This document shows, piece by piece, positions 1 to 8,052 of a stretch of 64,000 bases of DNA. Origin of the DNA: Oceanobacter sp. (GTDB taxonomy: Bacteria; Pseudomonadota; Gammaproteobacteria; Pseudomonadales; Oceanobacteraceae); contig NVWL01000048.1 of NCBI GenBank assembly GCA_002733645.1, forward strand, positions 1 to 64,000. The letters are read 5' to 3'. The notes beneath the pieces were generated by a model that did not search any database, was not told where the DNA came from, and worked only from the letters and a program-made list of their open reading frames with translations. Both the position numbers and the translations under genes were made by a program. Every line of letters begins with the position of its first letter. Positions within the stretch are counted from its first letter, which is position 1.

Positions 1-6
1 CTGTGA

Positions 7-53
7 CCACCAAGGATGGTGGAAATGCAGGTTTTGCAGGAGCAAAAACCTGC
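7..53. repeat. Pair of stem-loops with AGGA loops
   Basis: Two adjacent hairpins lie at the start of the window. The first pairs CCACCA (7-12) with TGGTGG (17-22) around an AGGA loop. The second pairs GCAGGTTTTGC (27-37) with GC plus AAAACCTGC (42-53), with one bulged base and again an AGGA loop at 38-41. There is no gene here. The pair leads into the tandem short repeat at 106-159, so both may belong to one repeat element that extends left of the window. No function can be assigned. Confidence 0.6.
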
Positions 54-105
54 CCAAGAGTAGCGCCTTGAACTGTCACTTTCCTGAAAGCCGCAGCCGT
101 CACTG

Positions 106-159
106 CATTAATCAGAGGTGCCCTAGGGCACTACTTCATTAATCAGAGGTGCCCTAGGG
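106..159. repeat. Tandem pair of a dispersed short repeat
   Basis: A 23-base sequence containing AATCAGAGGTGCCCTAG occurs exactly twice, at 106-128 and 137-159, 31 bases apart. It lies just past the 3' end of the leftward thioesterase gene. Diverged or partial copies occur at 5536-5551, 30036-30055, 31765-31780 and, inverted, 36753-36764. Every copy found is at a gene end or in a long intergenic stretch. The sequence directly shows a dispersed repeat; its nature (insertion-sequence remnant, REP-like or terminator-associated) is unknown. Confidence 0.8.
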
Positions 160-167
160 TTTTGGTT

Positions 168-647
168 TTAGCGTTTCGGAACCCAAGCCCAAATCATATT
201 CGCGGTGACGGTTTCGTTACCTTCTTCGTCGGTCATTTTTACCGGCACAGCGATGTCGCCTTTTTCTTCCGTCACAATACGCTGAATGTCATCATCACTG
301 AGCGTTGCTGTGGCGGTTAAATCGCCCTTAGTGCGTTTAAGGTAGGTGAGTTCCATGGAGCGTATCACCACAACCCGCGAGTCTGGCACGTTCATCGCCG
401 TGACAAATCCGGTGGCTGATTCAGCCACTAGAGCCATCGCCGCTGCGTGAACTGTGCCGATGTGATTGCCGACTTTTTTGCGGTTTTTCAGGACTACTAC
501 ACATTCGTGGTTGGTCAGAGTTTCTACACGGCAGCCCGCAGTGCCTGCAAAGGGAATTATTCTGCCAATTAGTTTAGAGCGTACAAATGGCTGCCAACCT
601 TTAGGAAGTTTGGCGAGGTTGTTCATTACTTTATTTAAACGGTTCAT
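168..647 (-). CDS. DUF4442-type hot-dog fold thioesterase-like protein
   Basis: This 159-residue protein resembles the DUF4442 branch of the hot-dog fold acyl-CoA thioesterases. The first 35 residues (MNRLNKVMNNLAK...) are a basic helical lead-in. The stretch HIGTVHAAAMALVAES around residue 62 fits the central hot-dog helix, where such enzymes bind the acyl thioester. Family knowledge suggests hydrolysis or binding of an acyl-CoA in the cytoplasm, but the substrate is unknown. The gene is the most distal of a leftward run behind the GNAT gene, with a 15-base gap, and may be co-transcribed. Its ATG follows a short purine-rich stretch. The family call is good; the activity is inferred. Confidence 0.75.
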   Translation of the reverse strand: MNRLNKVMNNLAKLPKGWQPFVRSKLIGRIIPFAGTAGCRVETLTNHECVVVLKNRKKVGNHIGTVHAAAMALVAESATGFVTAMNVPDSRVVVIRSMELTYLKRTKGDLTATATLSDDDIQRIVTEEKGDIAVPVKMTDEEGNETVTANMIWAWVPKR

Positions 648-662
648 TGTTTACTCCAATTT

Positions 663-1073
663 TTAGCCATCGTTATGTGCTCGCATTGGCTGAGACTGAG
701 GATTTTTTTTCTTCGATTGCTTCCATACTGGCCTCAATGACGGCGGTAATTCGCTGTCACTACAAAAACTAAAACCAATACGTTGATAAAACCTGATGAG
801 CTTAGGAAGCGGAAACAAATACAGTGGTTTATCTACAGACAACATGAGTGCTCTGCATAATTCGCTGCCGAGCCCTTTGCCACGATGTTCGGGCAAGGTG
901 CATACATGGCGAATGAGATAACAATCATCATAGTCGATCATACGAGCCACACTGATCAATGTATCTTGATAAATACCTAGTAGGGTATCCGTGGGGCCAG
1001 CTCTGCCACTGTAGTCAGCGGCCTTGTATAGCGCATTGGCTTCAGTGACGCTGGCTTTAAAGATGTCAGTCAA
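663..1073 (-). CDS. GNAT-family N-acetyltransferase
   Basis: A 136-residue protein with the GNAT acetyl-CoA pyrophosphate loop RGKGLGSEL near residue 65 and the following strand-helix FYQRIGFSF near residue 94, the usual end of the fold. It would acetylate an amine on a small molecule or protein; the substrate cannot be told. The start appears to be TTG at 1073, overlapping the TGA of the upstream lipase gene (TTGA), which suggests translational coupling. The first internal ATG would remove the first beta strand, so TTG is preferred. The C-terminal 20 residues are basic and probably unstructured. Confidence 0.75.
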   Translation of the reverse strand: MTDIFKASVTEANALYKAADYSGRAGPTDTLLGIYQDTLISVARMIDYDDCYLIRHVCTLPEHRGKGLGSELCRALMLSVDKPLYLFPLPKLIRFYQRIGFSFCSDSELPPSLRPVWKQSKKKNPQSQPMRAHNDG

Positions 1074-2044
1074 GGCTGCTGCTTAAGTTCAAGGCTACTG
1101 ATGAAAGCCGTAAGGGTGTGCGCACTTTCTTTGGGTATTTCTAGCATTGGGACATGGCCGACGCCTTCAAAAATTTCGACCTTGGCTTGCGGGATATAAT
1201 TCTTAAATGTTTCCACGGCCGATACATCTAACACGCGATCTTTCTCACCCCACATGATCAGAGTTGGCATATCTACTGTGGTGTCGACTAATTGTTTGTA
1301 ATCGTCACCGCTCATGCGTTCGCGAGTAGCGATCATGTCATCGAATATTTCATAATTTAATTCAGCGCGGGCTACTGTGTCGCGAACCAAAGCCGGACGT
1401 AATGGCCAAGGCAGCATTGGTGGTTTGGCCATCACCATATCCATGCGGAATTCAAAGCTGTCTTTGTCGGTAGCGATGAGGGGGTTCGTGCCTTGTTCGA
1501 GCATAGTGAAGTATTCACTTTTATTTGCCCCGTCCATCCCCGCTGCGTCAATTAACGTTAAGCTGGCCAGTTGTTGCGAGTATTTTGTCGCGTAGATGGT
1601 GCTGATCGCCCCGCCCATTGAATTGCCTACAATATGAAAACTATCGATGCCTAACGTCGCGGCTAAGGCATGGAGACGCTCGGTTTGGAGTTCAAGGTCG
1701 TAACTCTCGGCGGTGGGCGAGTCACCATGCCCAGCAAGATCAGGCGCAATGATGTGGTAGTCGTCAGGTAGATGATCGGCAAAGCGTAACCAAGTATCTT
1801 TGTTGGCAGAAAAACCATGCACCAGCATAACCACCGGCCCGCTACCTTTACGCTCTAAGTAGGTCATCTCAATATCGATGGTTTGGGTTTGGTGTTTTTC
1901 TAAACCTGCTTTATCACGACCTATCTCTGTGACTTTGGCAAACAGGGCATCTTGTTGATGAGCAGTGCAGCCAGTTAATAGCGGTGTCGTCAATGCCGAG
2001 GTGGTAATGGCGGCAATCACTATGCTTCTTTTTAATATCTTCAT
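1070..2044 (-). CDS. Alpha/beta-hydrolase lipoprotein, family V lipase-like
   Basis: A 324-residue alpha/beta hydrolase with a lipoprotein signal: basic start, hydrophobic core and lipobox LLTGC with Cys26 as the expected lipidated residue. The oxyanion motif HG is at 76-77. The nucleophile elbow GNSMGG places Ser142, and GEKD gives Asp269 and GVGHVP gives His297 as the rest of the triad. Length and motifs fit esterases/lipases like the cold-adapted family V enzymes of Psychrobacter and Moraxella. It probably hydrolyses short- or medium-chain esters at the cell envelope. It heads a leftward pair with the GNAT gene, overlapping it by four bases. The exact substrate is unknown. Confidence 0.82.
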   Translation of the reverse strand: MKILKRSIVIAAITTSALTTPLLTGCTAHQQDALFAKVTEIGRDKAGLEKHQTQTIDIEMTYLERKGSGPVVMLVHGFSANKDTWLRFADHLPDDYHIIAPDLAGHGDSPTAESYDLELQTERLHALAATLGIDSFHIVGNSMGGAISTIYATKYSQQLASLTLIDAAGMDGANKSEYFTMLEQGTNPLIATDKDSFEFRMDMVMAKPPMLPWPLRPALVRDTVARAELNYEIFDDMIATRERMSGDDYKQLVDTTVDMPTLIMWGEKDRVLDVSAVETFKNYIPQAKVEIFEGVGHVPMLEIPKESAHTLTAFISSLELKQQP

Positions 2045-2137
2045 GAGATTCTCTTTATTTTTTACACATCATTAAGCTAAGGCCGATTGGCTAATCCAGT
2101 AAGTTAACAAGGGTATAAGCTAACAAGGATAAGGGGG

Positions 2138-2791
2138 CTAAGAAGCGCACTGGCCTATCAGGGCTTGCTTCAATTGTTCAATATCGGCAATCACGACCTC
2201 TATTTCGGAGGCCTCAATTAGGTAGCCGGGTTGACAAACCAGCAGCATGCCAGTCGACCACTCAATGTGAAGGTGCGGATGTGTCAAAAGCCAGTGTATT
2301 ACCGTTTTATTAAACAAAACGCGAATTTTGTGCGCTGGTGTACCGGCAATATGCCACGCATGTAGAGCGTCAGGTAAGTCAACGGCGGGTGTTTTTACTA
2401 AAGACTGTTTTGGTTGCTCGGTAAAACAATCAGCCTGAATCCAGGGTTTTTGGCTGGCCGTAAAGCGAACAGCTAGCGTGAGAGGACAAGGCACTATAAT
2501 CACCGTTTGTGGGCTAGGGCCGTGAGCATTCATGCTGATGAAATCAAACATGACAAGGGTGTCGTTCTCTAACCAGTGCTGTACATAGCGTGCTTCGCCG
2601 GTGCTCATTACTTGAAAGTCAGCCTGTTTAATATGATGACTCAGTGCACGCCACGGCTCGTAACTGAGTTTAAGCTGGTCTCCAGCGGAGGCTAGCTGAG
2701 CGGCCCGGCCATTGGCGGTAAAGCGCAGTAGCCACAACAGCAAAGAGACAAAAAGCGTGAGAACGACAACCGCCGCAATAATGGTATGCAT
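2138..2791 (-). CDS. Hypothetical membrane-anchored protein
   Basis: I do not recognise this 217-residue protein. It begins with one strong hydrophobic segment (about residues 3-23) ending in RFTANGR, which fits an N-terminal membrane anchor or uncleaved signal. The rest is soluble, with alternating hydrophobic residues suggesting beta strands and three scattered cysteines. It ends 93 bases before the lipase start and begins 18 bases after the HDOD gene stop, so it may share a transcript with that gene. No catalytic motif is evident. Confidence 0.6.
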   Translation of the reverse strand: MHTIIAAVVVLTLFVSLLLWLLRFTANGRAAQLASAGDQLKLSYEPWRALSHHIKQADFQVMSTGEARYVQHWLENDTLVMFDFISMNAHGPSPQTVIIVPCPLTLAVRFTASQKPWIQADCFTEQPKQSLVKTPAVDLPDALHAWHIAGTPAHKIRVLFNKTVIHWLLTHPHLHIEWSTGMLLVCQPGYLIEASEIEVVIADIEQLKQALIGQCAS

Positions 2792-2809
2792 GAACTAATG
2801 ATAACGGAT

Positions 2810-3655
2810 TTATCGTGGGGTCAGGGCATATTGTGTGGCATCGACTTCTTCAGCAATGGCGCTTAACTGGTGATCCTCTTCATCAGCTTCTAAGCCTAAG
2901 CGGGCAAATGCGCCGACAGTCGCCGAATCTATTTGTCCTAATGGGTGATCTGTATCGGTGTAGCTTTGCAGTACTGCGACTTGGACTAGGTCGGTGAAGT
3001 CGACGTCATCCGGTTGGCGCTCAAAGGTTAAATACTCTGATGCGACTTTTATTAAGGCTTCAGGAAGGTCCCAAGACTTTAATACTAAGGCCCCCAGTTC
3101 TTGGTGCAATTCGGCAATAACATGATCGAGGGATAAGCTGTCTTTAAGCAGGGTATCGCTGTTTTCGGCGTAAGCCAAAATAGGAAGCATACCGATTTGG
3201 TGAACTAAACCAGCAAGAAGGGCTTGGTCTGCCGGTAGCTGGGTAAAGTGACGGGCCAGGACCTGAGCGGAAGCCGCCACTTCAATCGCACGACTCCAGC
3301 AAGCGCGCATACGCTTATCGATTAGTTCATTGGTGGCTTGAAACATTTGTTCCATCGCAATACCAATCACTAAGTTGGTGGTGAAGTCGATGCCTAATCG
3401 TGAAACGGCGGTGGTAATGTCAGTGATAGGAACAACGGTGCGGACCATCGGGCTATTAGCCACTCGGAGTAAGCGTGCGCTCATTGCTGGATCTCGCAGG
3501 AGCACATGAGATAAGTCATTGATCGTTGCGTTTTCGTCTTCGGCAACTTCACGCACGCTTAATGCGATTTCTGGCAGGGTAGGAAGTACTAACTCATCGT
3601 TTTTGAGTTGCGTAAGAATATCTTCCCTGACTTTTGATACGAGGTCCTGAGTCAT
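2810..3655 (-). CDS. HDOD-domain signalling protein
   Basis: A 281-residue protein made almost entirely of one HDOD domain. LPTLPEIALSV at about residue 24, LLRDPAMSARLLRVANSP at about 51-68 and the IGMLPILAYAE region near 151 are characteristic of the family. HDOD proteins are HD-related all-helical domains that lack phosphodiesterase metal ligands. In Xanthomonas and Pseudomonas relatives they act as scaffolds in regulatory or chemotactic signalling. The start ATG is followed by a typical short N-terminal helix. The partner cannot be told; the neighbouring ygfZ is convergent in role only by position, lying 61 bases upstream on the same strand. Confidence 0.85.
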   Translation of the reverse strand: MTQDLVSKVREDILTQLKNDELVLPTLPEIALSVREVAEDENATINDLSHVLLRDPAMSARLLRVANSPMVRTVVPITDITTAVSRLGIDFTTNLVIGIAMEQMFQATNELIDKRMRACWSRAIEVAASAQVLARHFTQLPADQALLAGLVHQIGMLPILAYAENSDTLLKDSLSLDHVIAELHQELGALVLKSWDLPEALIKVASEYLTFERQPDDVDFTDLVQVAVLQSYTDTDHPLGQIDSATVGAFARLGLEADEEDHQLSAIAEEVDATQYALTPR

Positions 3656-3716
3656 GGTTCAGCTCCGGTCTGGATTGTGTCACCAACTGATGAGTGCCCC
3701 GGAGTAGAACCGGGTG

Positions 3717-4628
3717 TTATTCTTCAGTATAGAAGACCTTATCCAAAACTACGGCCTGACCAGACATTTCTGCGTTAAAAGATTCATCGTGACTATTAAC
3801 AACCGCTAAGCCGTGTTTTCCACAGCGGCTGGCAAGCTCGCCAATGGTTTTGCCGTTGTTCTGAATCTCGCTCATCACCGCAGGCAAATCAGTCTCGGTG
3901 GATATTCTGTATAAATTCTTTTTACTTTTCCCGAGGTACTGCAAACGTGCAATGATTTCTTGGCCTGTGTAGCAGCCTTTAGAAAAACTAATACCATGCT
4001 GATGTTGCCAGCCTATGTATTGGGGCACCCACGCTTCGGTGGCTTCTGCTTGTACCCACATCCAGCCATGTGTAATGTCTGCTAATAGCCAGGCAGACTC
4101 CGCGCATAAATTTCCATTTAGGCGTTTCTCCGAACTGTTTTTTGATCCCCAGAATTCTTGGCGACCATCCGCCCATGTTAATTGATAGCCATCTTCCAGA
4201 ACGTGGAAGGATGCGTCCGCGGCTGCTGTGTCCTCGGGATTAATGATGCCAACCAAATACAGATCAGTCGCAAGGCTCAGTGTTGATTTGAAGAATACGA
4301 TGTATTTTTTCAAATGCGTCATCAGAACATCGGCTTGCACGCGTGGTAAGCGTAATAAAAAACCGTCAGGCGTTTTGACCAAAATAAAGTTGGCCACCAT
4401 GCGCCCTTTCGCTGTACAGCATGCTCCGGCTAACCAGTTATTGCTGGTTAAGGCGCTGGCATCACAGGTAAGTTGCCCTTGTAAAAAGCGTTCGCTATCG
4501 GGGCCTGTTACTTTAATTAAACTAAACTGGCTAAGTAGAGTGGCAGCAGGGCGGTTCTCGCTTGGGTGGGTAGGGACAAATCCTTGACTGGAGACTGAGC
4601 CGAATTCATCAAACAATTCATCAAACAT
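3717..4628 (-). CDS. ygfZ: tRNA-modifying/iron-sulfur folate-binding protein YgfZ
   Basis: This GcvT-related protein carries the YgfZ signature KGCYTGQE, which includes the functional cysteine, near the middle of the C-terminal half. FLQGQLTCDA and KGRM follow the usual N-terminal spacing. YgfZ binds tetrahydrofolate and supports assembly or repair of certain Fe-S enzymes, including MiaB-type tRNA thiolation. The start at 4628 is chosen because AAGGAAAG lies just upstream and the N-terminus MFDELF then matches the family length (303 residues); an upstream in-frame ATG at 4694 would add 22 atypical residues. It is divergent from sdhE, the conserved arrangement in gammaproteobacteria. Confidence 0.9.
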   Translation of the reverse strand: MFDELFDEFGSVSSQGFVPTHPSENRPAATLLSQFSLIKVTGPDSERFLQGQLTCDASALTSNNWLAGACCTAKGRMVANFILVKTPDGFLLRLPRVQADVLMTHLKKYIVFFKSTLSLATDLYLVGIINPEDTAAADASFHVLEDGYQLTWADGRQEFWGSKNSSEKRLNGNLCAESAWLLADITHGWMWVQAEATEAWVPQYIGWQHQHGISFSKGCYTGQEIIARLQYLGKSKKNLYRISTETDLPAVMSEIQNNGKTIGELASRCGKHGLAVVNSHDESFNAEMSGQAVVLDKVFYTEE

Positions 4629-4858
4629 AGACTTTCCTTGGTAGAACATGTGTGCTGCTAATGGGATGCACTCTTCATCAATGCGTGTCATCAATGCGTT
4701 GAGCGATTCTAAGGAATTCTTGCCCAGCTATCACGGGGTAATATGTAAGGGTATTTGAAAGTGAGTGATTTTCCCTTAACGTTACGATCAACTGGCACCA
4801 TGATTTTTCGTTATACTGGCATCTTGTTAAGTGTAAAACCCATAATGGAGAGCAGTAA

Positions 4859-5116
4859 GTGAGTGAAGATATAGAAGCGAAGCGCGCTATTTGGCACAGC
4901 CGTCGAGGCATGCTTGAACTGGATGTTTTACTCGTACCGTTTGCAGAAAAAGCCTACCCACTGTTGGATGAGGCTGATAAAAAGCGTTATCAAGATTTGT
5001 TAGAGTGTGAAGACCCTGATTTATTCACCTGGTTTTTAGAGCACACACCACCGGGTACTAAAGACATGGAACGTATCGTCGAACTGGTGCTGGAACATGC
5101 ACGAAAACCCCGCTGA
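4859..5116 (+). CDS. sdhE: Succinate dehydrogenase FAD assembly factor SdhE
   Basis: An 85-residue SdhE/YgfY/CptB homologue. The signature RRGMLELD (residues 15-22) contains the RGxxE motif that contacts the flavoprotein during covalent FAD attachment to SdhA and FrdA. It starts with GTG, preceded by GGAGAG. It overlaps the next gene, ygfX, by 20 bases, so the two are co-transcribed and probably coupled. A TTATACT hexamer about 45 bases upstream is a candidate -10 element. Family and locus (ygfZ divergent, nadB beyond) agree. Confidence 0.93.
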   Translation: MSEDIEAKRAIWHSRRGMLELDVLLVPFAEKAYPLLDEADKKRYQDLLECEDPDLFTWFLEHTPPGTKDMERIVELVLEHARKPR

Positions 5117-5489
5117 GTGGCACATCCTTCCCTCACGACGACAACGGCAGCTTGATGTTGCCGCTTTGCTCGTCGTGTCTTTTATTTTATTTTTAACACT
5201 CAGCCATGTGTTCGTATGGTTCGTCTTACTTCCCTTGTTTGGTATTTTTATACTTTGGCGATGGCCCCAGCCCGATGTCGTGATTGGCGTTGGTCAGCAA
5301 GGCTGGTGGCTAAGGCGTGATACCACCAAACAGATTACTCAATGGCGTGTTGGGAGTATTCGTCGCCGAGAGTTCGTGTGTTTGGTGTGGGGGTTTTGGC
5401 CGTGGCAGCTTATTCGTATTCGACCCGATAGCCTGCCGGATATGGAATCGTTCCGGCGACTAAAATTTGCCTTATATGGCAGTGTTTAA
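5097..5489 (+). CDS. ygfX: YgfX/CptA-family inner-membrane protein
   Basis: A 130-residue protein with two closely spaced membrane segments (about residues 20-38 and 40-55, the second ending in ILWRWP), followed by a soluble C-terminal part with a WRVGSIRRREF stretch. This fits the YgfX family encoded downstream of sdhE. In E. coli the family has been described both as a toxin partner of SdhE and as a factor affecting cell morphology; the role remains uncertain. It converges on nadB, with a hairpin between the two genes. Confidence 0.8.
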   Translation: MHENPAEWHILPSRRQRQLDVAALLVVSFILFLTLSHVFVWFVLLPLFGIFILWRWPQPDVVIGVGQQGWWLRRDTTKQITQWRVGSIRRREFVCLVWGFWPWQLIRIRPDSLPDMESFRRLKFALYGSV

Positions 5490-5521
5490 GGTGTGTTCCA
5501 GAAGCTACAAGCATTCCTAAT

Positions 5522-5546
5522 GCACCTCTGAATTATTCAGAGGTGC
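5522..5546. terminator. Bidirectional hairpin between ygfX and nadB
   Basis: A perfect 11-bp stem, GCACCTCTGAA (5522-5532) with TTCAGAGGTGC (5536-5546), closes on a 3-base loop. It lies between convergent ygfX and nadB. Its right arm includes the nadB stop codon and is part of a copy of the dispersed repeat. There is no long T-run on either side, so termination efficiency is uncertain. Confidence 0.65.
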
Positions 5547-7144
5547 CCTAGTTCTTTTAAGTACTTCGCCGTCACTACAGTATCAAAGGCGCGAGGAAGT
5601 GCGTGCGGGTAATCACGACTGTAATGTAATCCACGACTTTCTTTACGCAGCAGTGCTGAGCGAATAATGACTTCGGCCACATCCACTAAGTTCCGTAACT
5701 CTAACAAGTCGTTCGTGACCTTGTGATTACCGTAGAACTCTTGGATCTCTTCCCGGAGCAACGTCACTCTATGCTTGGCGCGCAAAAGGCGCTTCGTGGT
5801 GCGTACAATACCCACGTAATCCCACATAAAGCGGCGTAACTCATCCCAGTTGTGGGCAATAACAACGTCTTCATCTGAGTCTGTAACTTGGCTGGAGTCC
5901 CACTCAGGAATGGTCTCTAACTCACGGCTCATATCAATAGTGGCAGTAATATCTTCAGCCGCTGCTCGGGCAAATACCAAACACTCTAACAATGAATTGC
6001 TGGCAAGGCGATTTGCGCCGTGTAGCCCAGTACTGGCGGTCTCACCTATCGCATATAGACGGCTAATATCCGTGCGGCCAGCGTTATCAGTGACTACGCC
6101 ACCACAGGTGTAGTGGGCGGCTGGTACGACAGGGATAGGGTCTTTGGTAATGTCAATTCCCAGTTCCAAGCAGCGCTCATAAATCGTTGGAAAGTGCTCT
6201 TTAATGAACTCGGCTGGCTTATGCGAAATATCTAAAAATAAGCAATCTGCGCCTAGGCGTTTCATTTCATGGTCAATGGCACGAGCGACGATGTCACGGG
6301 GTGCTAGTTCTGCACGTTTGTCAAAGCGATCCATAAAGCGACGGCCATTCGGCAGCAGTAATTTACCGCCTTCACCTCGAACGGCCTCAGTAATTAAAAA
6401 AGACTTCGCTTGTGGGTGATATAAGCAGGTTGGGTGAAATTGATTGAATTCCATATTGGCGACACGGCAACCGGCGCGCCACGCCATGCCAATGCCATCA
6501 CCGGATGCACCATCAGGGTTACTTGTGTACAAATACACTTTACTTGCGCCACCAGTGGCCAGCACCGTCGCACGAGCGGTAATGGAATCGACTTCACCGG
6601 TGCGATTGTTTAAAAAATAACCGCCGATACAGCCTTGTTCAGATAAGCCCAGTTTCTCGCGGGTGATGAGATCAATGGCAATGTAATCTTGCAGTAGGGT
6701 GAGGTTTTTACGTTGTTTGGCTTTTTCTAATAATGTTTCTGAAATGGCATGGCCGGTGGCATCGGCGGCATGAATAATTCGTCGGGCACTATGTCCGCCT
6801 TCGCGTGTCAGATGAAAATGATCTTCAGCGTCACGAGTAAACGGCACCCCTAGATCAATCAACCATTGGATCGCGGCTGTTGAGTTTTCGACGGTGAAGC
6901 GTACAGCGGCATCATGGCAGAGGCCCGCGCCAGCGGTCATGGTATCGTTGATATGCGCCTCAACACTGTCTTCGTCATCAAGTACGGCGGCGACGCCACC
7001 TTGGGCCCAGCGTGTTGAGCCAGCATCAAGCGTATCTTTGCTGATCACCGCCGCTTGAATATGATCCGGTAAAGATAGCCCCAGAGTAAGCCCAGCAGCA
7101 CCGCTGCCAATAATAAGGACATCGTAGGTTAGGCTTTGGCTCAT
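5537..7144 (-). CDS. nadB: L-aspartate oxidase
   Basis: A 535-residue flavoprotein that oxidises L-aspartate to iminoaspartate, the first step of de novo NAD synthesis. The FAD dinucleotide motif GSGAAG is at residues 13-18, TRWAQGG follows at about 44, and QFHPTCLY plus GLHGANRLASNSLLE are typical of the succinate-dehydrogenase/NadB family. The last residues (ELGHL and stop) are encoded by a copy of the dispersed repeat. It is divergent from rpoE, the standard gammaproteobacterial arrangement, with about 245 bases between them for both promoters. Confidence 0.97.
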   Translation of the reverse strand: MSQSLTYDVLIIGSGAAGLTLGLSLPDHIQAAVISKDTLDAGSTRWAQGGVAAVLDDEDSVEAHINDTMTAGAGLCHDAAVRFTVENSTAAIQWLIDLGVPFTRDAEDHFHLTREGGHSARRIIHAADATGHAISETLLEKAKQRKNLTLLQDYIAIDLITREKLGLSEQGCIGGYFLNNRTGEVDSITARATVLATGGASKVYLYTSNPDGASGDGIGMAWRAGCRVANMEFNQFHPTCLYHPQAKSFLITEAVRGEGGKLLLPNGRRFMDRFDKRAELAPRDIVARAIDHEMKRLGADCLFLDISHKPAEFIKEHFPTIYERCLELGIDITKDPIPVVPAAHYTCGGVVTDNAGRTDISRLYAIGETASTGLHGANRLASNSLLECLVFARAAAEDITATIDMSRELETIPEWDSSQVTDSDEDVVIAHNWDELRRFMWDYVGIVRTTKRLLRAKHRVTLLREEIQEFYGNHKVTNDLLELRNLVDVAEVIIRSALLRKESRGLHYSRDYPHALPRAFDTVVTAKYLKELGHL

Positions 7145-7390
7145 GGTATTGCTTGCTCCAAAAAGGGCGTTAAATAGGTGCTCTAAGAAGACGCTATCCG
7201 TGCGAGTACAGCCGCACTATAATCTGCGACGGCAAGGTTTACAAAAAATGTGCATCAATGGGGAACTGCGATCTGCGCGGGTGGTCTATTCTTAGCAGAG
7301 TGTCATGATATGTAAGCTCATGGAACTGCTCGGGAACTATCTCGCTATCGCTGCACCTAACCCCTACTGCCATAACTGGAGGACCTTGGT

Positions 7391-8032
7391 GTGACTCATT
7401 CAGCGAACGCTGCAGAGAAGCAGCAGATAGATACGGGTAACAAAATGACAGATCAGACAGCATCAGACCAGCAGCTGGTCGCGCGGGTCCAGAAAGGGGA
7501 CCGCCGTGCATTCGATCTGCTAGTTCTGAAGTATCAACATAGAATCCTAGCTTTGGTTGGACGTTTCATCTCTGACCACGCGGAAGCTCAGGATGTGACA
7601 CAAGAAGCATTTATCAAAGCGTATCGTGCGCTACCCTCATTCAGAGGGGATAGTCAGTTTTACACGTGGATGTACCGAATCGCAGTAAACACTGCGAAGA
7701 ACCACCTTATTAGCAGAGGTCGCAAGACACCGACTCAGGATATTGATCTAGACGATGCTGCGTACTTTGCCGATGAATCGAATATGAAAGACGTAAACAC
7801 TCCCGATGCGCTGTTACAGCGTGATCAACTGAAATCAGTAGTGTTTGCGGCAATCGAAGAACTTCCAGAAGAGTTACGCCGAGCCGTAACGCTGCGAGAG
7901 TTGGAAGGAATGAGTTACGAAGAAATCGCGGAAACCATGGATTGTCCAATCGGGACGGTAAGATCTCGAATATTCCGTGCGCGGGAAGCAATTGAAAAGA
8001 AAATGCGGCCTCTTTTGAGTGCGACGGCCTGA
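7391..8032 (+). CDS. rpoE: Envelope-stress sigma factor RpoE (AlgU)
   Basis: An ECF sigma factor for periplasmic stress. Region 2 is seen in RAFDLLVLKYQHRI and DVTQEAFIKAYRAL, and region 4 in LPEELRRAVTLRELEGMSYEEIA and GTVRSRIFRAREAI. The GTG at 7391 has a strong GGAGGA site seven bases upstream and gives 213 residues, about 18 more than usual. The ATG at 7445 (MTDQTASD) matches the family N-terminus better but has only a weak ribosome site. It is followed by rseA, rseB, rseC and degP, the operon that restrains and executes the response. Confidence 0.95.
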   Translation: MTHSANAAEKQQIDTGNKMTDQTASDQQLVARVQKGDRRAFDLLVLKYQHRILALVGRFISDHAEAQDVTQEAFIKAYRALPSFRGDSQFYTWMYRIAVNTAKNHLISRGRKTPTQDIDLDDAAYFADESNMKDVNTPDALLQRDQLKSVVFAAIEELPEELRRAVTLRELEGMSYEEIAETMDCPIGTVRSRIFRAREAIEKKMRPLLSATA

Positions 8033-8052
8033 CTGCTTGATGGGTGTAGTGT

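Noticed and set aside
7320-7350. Sigma-E autoregulatory promoter (two GGAACT motifs before rpoE)
   Set aside because: No convincing -10 element at the required 16-17 base spacing was found, so it is not listed as a feature.
7239-7511. Small leftward gene between nadB and rpoE
   Set aside because: It overlaps the rpoE start, lacks a ribosome site and resembles no family; the gap is better explained by two divergent promoters.
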